From Candidatus Gastranaerophilales bacterium (lineage in GTDB: Bacteria; Cyanobacteriota; Vampirovibrionia; Gastranaerophilales; Gastranaerophilaceae), in NCBI GenBank assembly GCA_021199975.1, contig JAJQHF010000045.1, forward strand, positions 1-6,770: a DNA stretch of 6,770 bases, given 5' to 3'. Positions 5,838-6,770 of this stretch are shown here, piece by piece; the stretch's first letter is position 1, and the number at the start of each line of letters is the position of its first letter. The position numbers and the translations under genes are program-made. The notes beneath the pieces are model-generated. The model ran no database searches. It had not been told where the DNA came from and saw nothing but the letters and a program-made list of their open reading frames with translations.

Positions 5838-5922
5838 AAAATATGAAAAAAAGAGCAATAATTTAAAATTATAATTTTTTATATATAAGTGATGGTAAGT
5901 AAGTAAATTTGTCGGAGGAAGA

Positions 5923-6770
5923 ATGACAATAAGTGTGAACTCTAGAAAGAAACAAGCAAAGAAATCTTTTGATGAATTGTTAAACGATTTAAGAACCAGT
6001 AATTCGGAAAAAGTAAGGTATAATGCCGCAAGAGTACTTGGAGAAATGGGTGATGCAAACGCTGTCGAACCGTTAATTGACGTATTAAAAAATGATAGAA
6101 ACGGTTCCGTACGTCTATATGCAGCAAGAGCATTGGGTGAGCTCGGTGAATGCTCTGCAACAATGCCTTTAATTGAATCCCTGCGTGAAGACCGAAATGT
6201 TGATGTACGTGTACGTGCCGCAAGAGCATTAGGTCGTTTGGGCGGTCGTGAAGTGGTTGAACCGCTTGTTGAAGCTTTAAATGATGAAAATCCTCAGGTT
6301 TGTATTACCGCAACTGATGCTTTAATTGAAATCGGCGATGTTGCAACCGAAGCATTAATTGAATCTTTAGACAGTGAAAAAGTTAACGTACGATGCGATG
6401 CTACTCGTGCTTTAGGGGAAATCGGCAACCCTCGTGCAGTTGAATATATTATCAAAATGCTGAAAGATGAATGGGTTAATGTTAGAATTTATGCAGTTAC
6501 TTCCTTAGGTAAGCTTAATGATACAAAAGCTGTTCCTTCTTTAATTGAAGTAATGCAAAATGAAAAAGAAAATGATTTGGTTAGAGCAGGTGCTGCAGCT
6601 GCTTTAGGTGTTTTACGTGACCAAAGAGCATTACTTCCTTTAAGAGAATTAATTGTTAAAGCAGAAGAATTAGGCGAGCTTGAAGATACAGCTTTAAAAT
6701 CTTTCAAAAAAATTATGGCGGCTAATTGGAATCCGGTGAATGATTCTCATTCCAAAAAAGTCAGTGCATA
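5923..6770 (+). CDS. HEAT-repeat (PBS lyase-like) protein, ends at or just past window edge
   Basis: The start is ATG 5923, after GGAGG (5914-5918) with a 4-base gap. The frame stays open for 282 codons and the window ends with the bases TA, so the next base may complete a TAA or TAG stop. The protein opens with a basic stretch (RKKQAKK, 8-14), then seven HEAT repeats of 30-33 residues: about 27-58, 59-90, 91-122, 123-152, 153-183, 184-214 and 215-247. Most show the VR..AA.ALG.LGD..AV.PLI..L pattern. Repeat 4 is divergent (C127 for R, I135 for G). The C-terminal tail ends in polar residues (NDSHSKKVSA). There is no signal peptide or membrane segment. HEAT arrays form curved scaffolds for binding proteins. 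The PBS-lyase-type subfamily includes CpcE/F-like lyases but also many unrelated binders, so no chromophore role is implied. Its own promoter is likely at 5757-5765. Confidence 0.9.
   Translation, partial: MTISVNSRKKQAKKSFDELLNDLRTSNSEKVRYNAARVLGEMGDANAVEPLIDVLKNDRNGSVRLYAARALGELGECSATMPLIESLREDRNVDVRVRAARALGRLGGREVVEPLVEALNDENPQVCITATDALIEIGDVATEALIESLDSEKVNVRCDATRALGEIGNPRAVEYIIKMLKDEWVNVRIYAVTSLGKLNDTKAVPSLIEVMQNEKENDLVRAGAAAALGVLRDQRALLPLRELIVKAEELGELEDTALKSFKKIMAANWNPVNDSHSKKVSA

Larger units (their letters stand above)
5602..5922 (+). other. AT-rich gap before the HEAT gene: dyads, promoter, possible leader ORF
   Basis: These 321 bases follow the cyclase stop. No convincing intrinsic terminator for the cyclase is seen: T-runs at 5624-5640 lack a stable stem. 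Two inverted repeats (5651-5670, 5688-5719), an extended -10 promoter (5757-5765) and a possible 16-codon ORF (5787-5837) are listed separately. From 5838 to 5922 there is A/T-rich leader with a TATATAAG box (5882-5889, with TTTAAA about 16 bases upstream), which could be a second promoter, then a short GTAA triplication (5895-5906) and the GGAGG binding site at 5914-5918. The 69-codon open frame from 5628 is not believed over its full length. Confidence 0.6.

Noticed and set aside
5843..5866. Tiny frame MKKRAII before the HEAT gene
   Set aside because: Only seven codons, with no binding site. It is expected by chance in A-rich DNA.
5895..5906. GTAA triplication near the HEAT start
   Set aside because: Three copies of a 4-base unit are too short to count as a meaningful tandem repeat.
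5942..6707. Minus-strand open frames at 5942-6229 and 6489-6707
   Set aside because: Both are antisense to the regular HEAT repeats, which prove the plus strand is coding. The repeat structure itself creates long antisense frames.
5923..6770. Reading the HEAT gene as a phycobilin lyase (CpcE/CpcF)
   Set aside because: HEAT repeats alone do not define a lyase, and no phycobiliprotein gene is present in the window.

Overview
The window is AT-rich (long A/T runs between genes, AAA/GAA/ATT-rich codons) and uses the standard bacterial code with clear GGAG-type ribosome binding sites. The mix of an S-layer-homology (SLH) exported protein, a CHASE2-GGDEF diguanylate cyclase and a PBS-lyase-type HEAT-repeat protein in such an AT-rich genome suggests a non-photosynthetic relative of cyanobacteria (Vampirovibrionia/Melainabacteria, for example gut Gastranaerophilales). 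That placement is inferred from gene content and style. No marker gene here proves it.

Layout. The left half (1-3290) is read on the minus strand: (i) a double zinc-ribbon protein that runs off the left edge (1-512); (ii) a small membrane protein with a PGLGQ motif (632-1033), ended by a clear intrinsic terminator at 581-607; (iii) a 674-residue secreted, cysteine-rich, three-SLH-domain protein (1266-3290), ended by its own terminator at 1211-1243. The gap between (ii) and (iii) holds a nine-C homopolymer. The right half is read on the plus strand: a possible 41-codon small ORF (3581-3706), a complete 623-residue CHASE2-GGDEF diguanylate cyclase (3730-5601), an AT-rich 321-base regulatory gap with two inverted repeats, an extended -10 promoter and a possible 16-codon leader, and a seven-repeat HEAT protein (5923 to the right edge, which stops within or just before its stop codon).

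How the genes relate. The SLH protein and the cyclase are divergently transcribed from the 3291-3580 region, so they could share regulatory sites. Each minus-strand gene has its own terminator or promoter, so they look like single-gene transcripts. The cyclase would sense something outside the inner membrane through CHASE2 and make c-di-GMP. The SLH protein is a cell-envelope protein. The HEAT protein is probably a cytoplasmic scaffold or binding protein. No shared pathway is shown by the sequence. No tRNA, rRNA, CRISPR array or transposase was seen. The less usual points are the cysteine-rich SLH protein with an unassigned C-terminal domain, the GGEEM form of the GGDEF motif with an intact I-site, the poly-C tract, and the small ORFs upstream of the two plus-strand genes.
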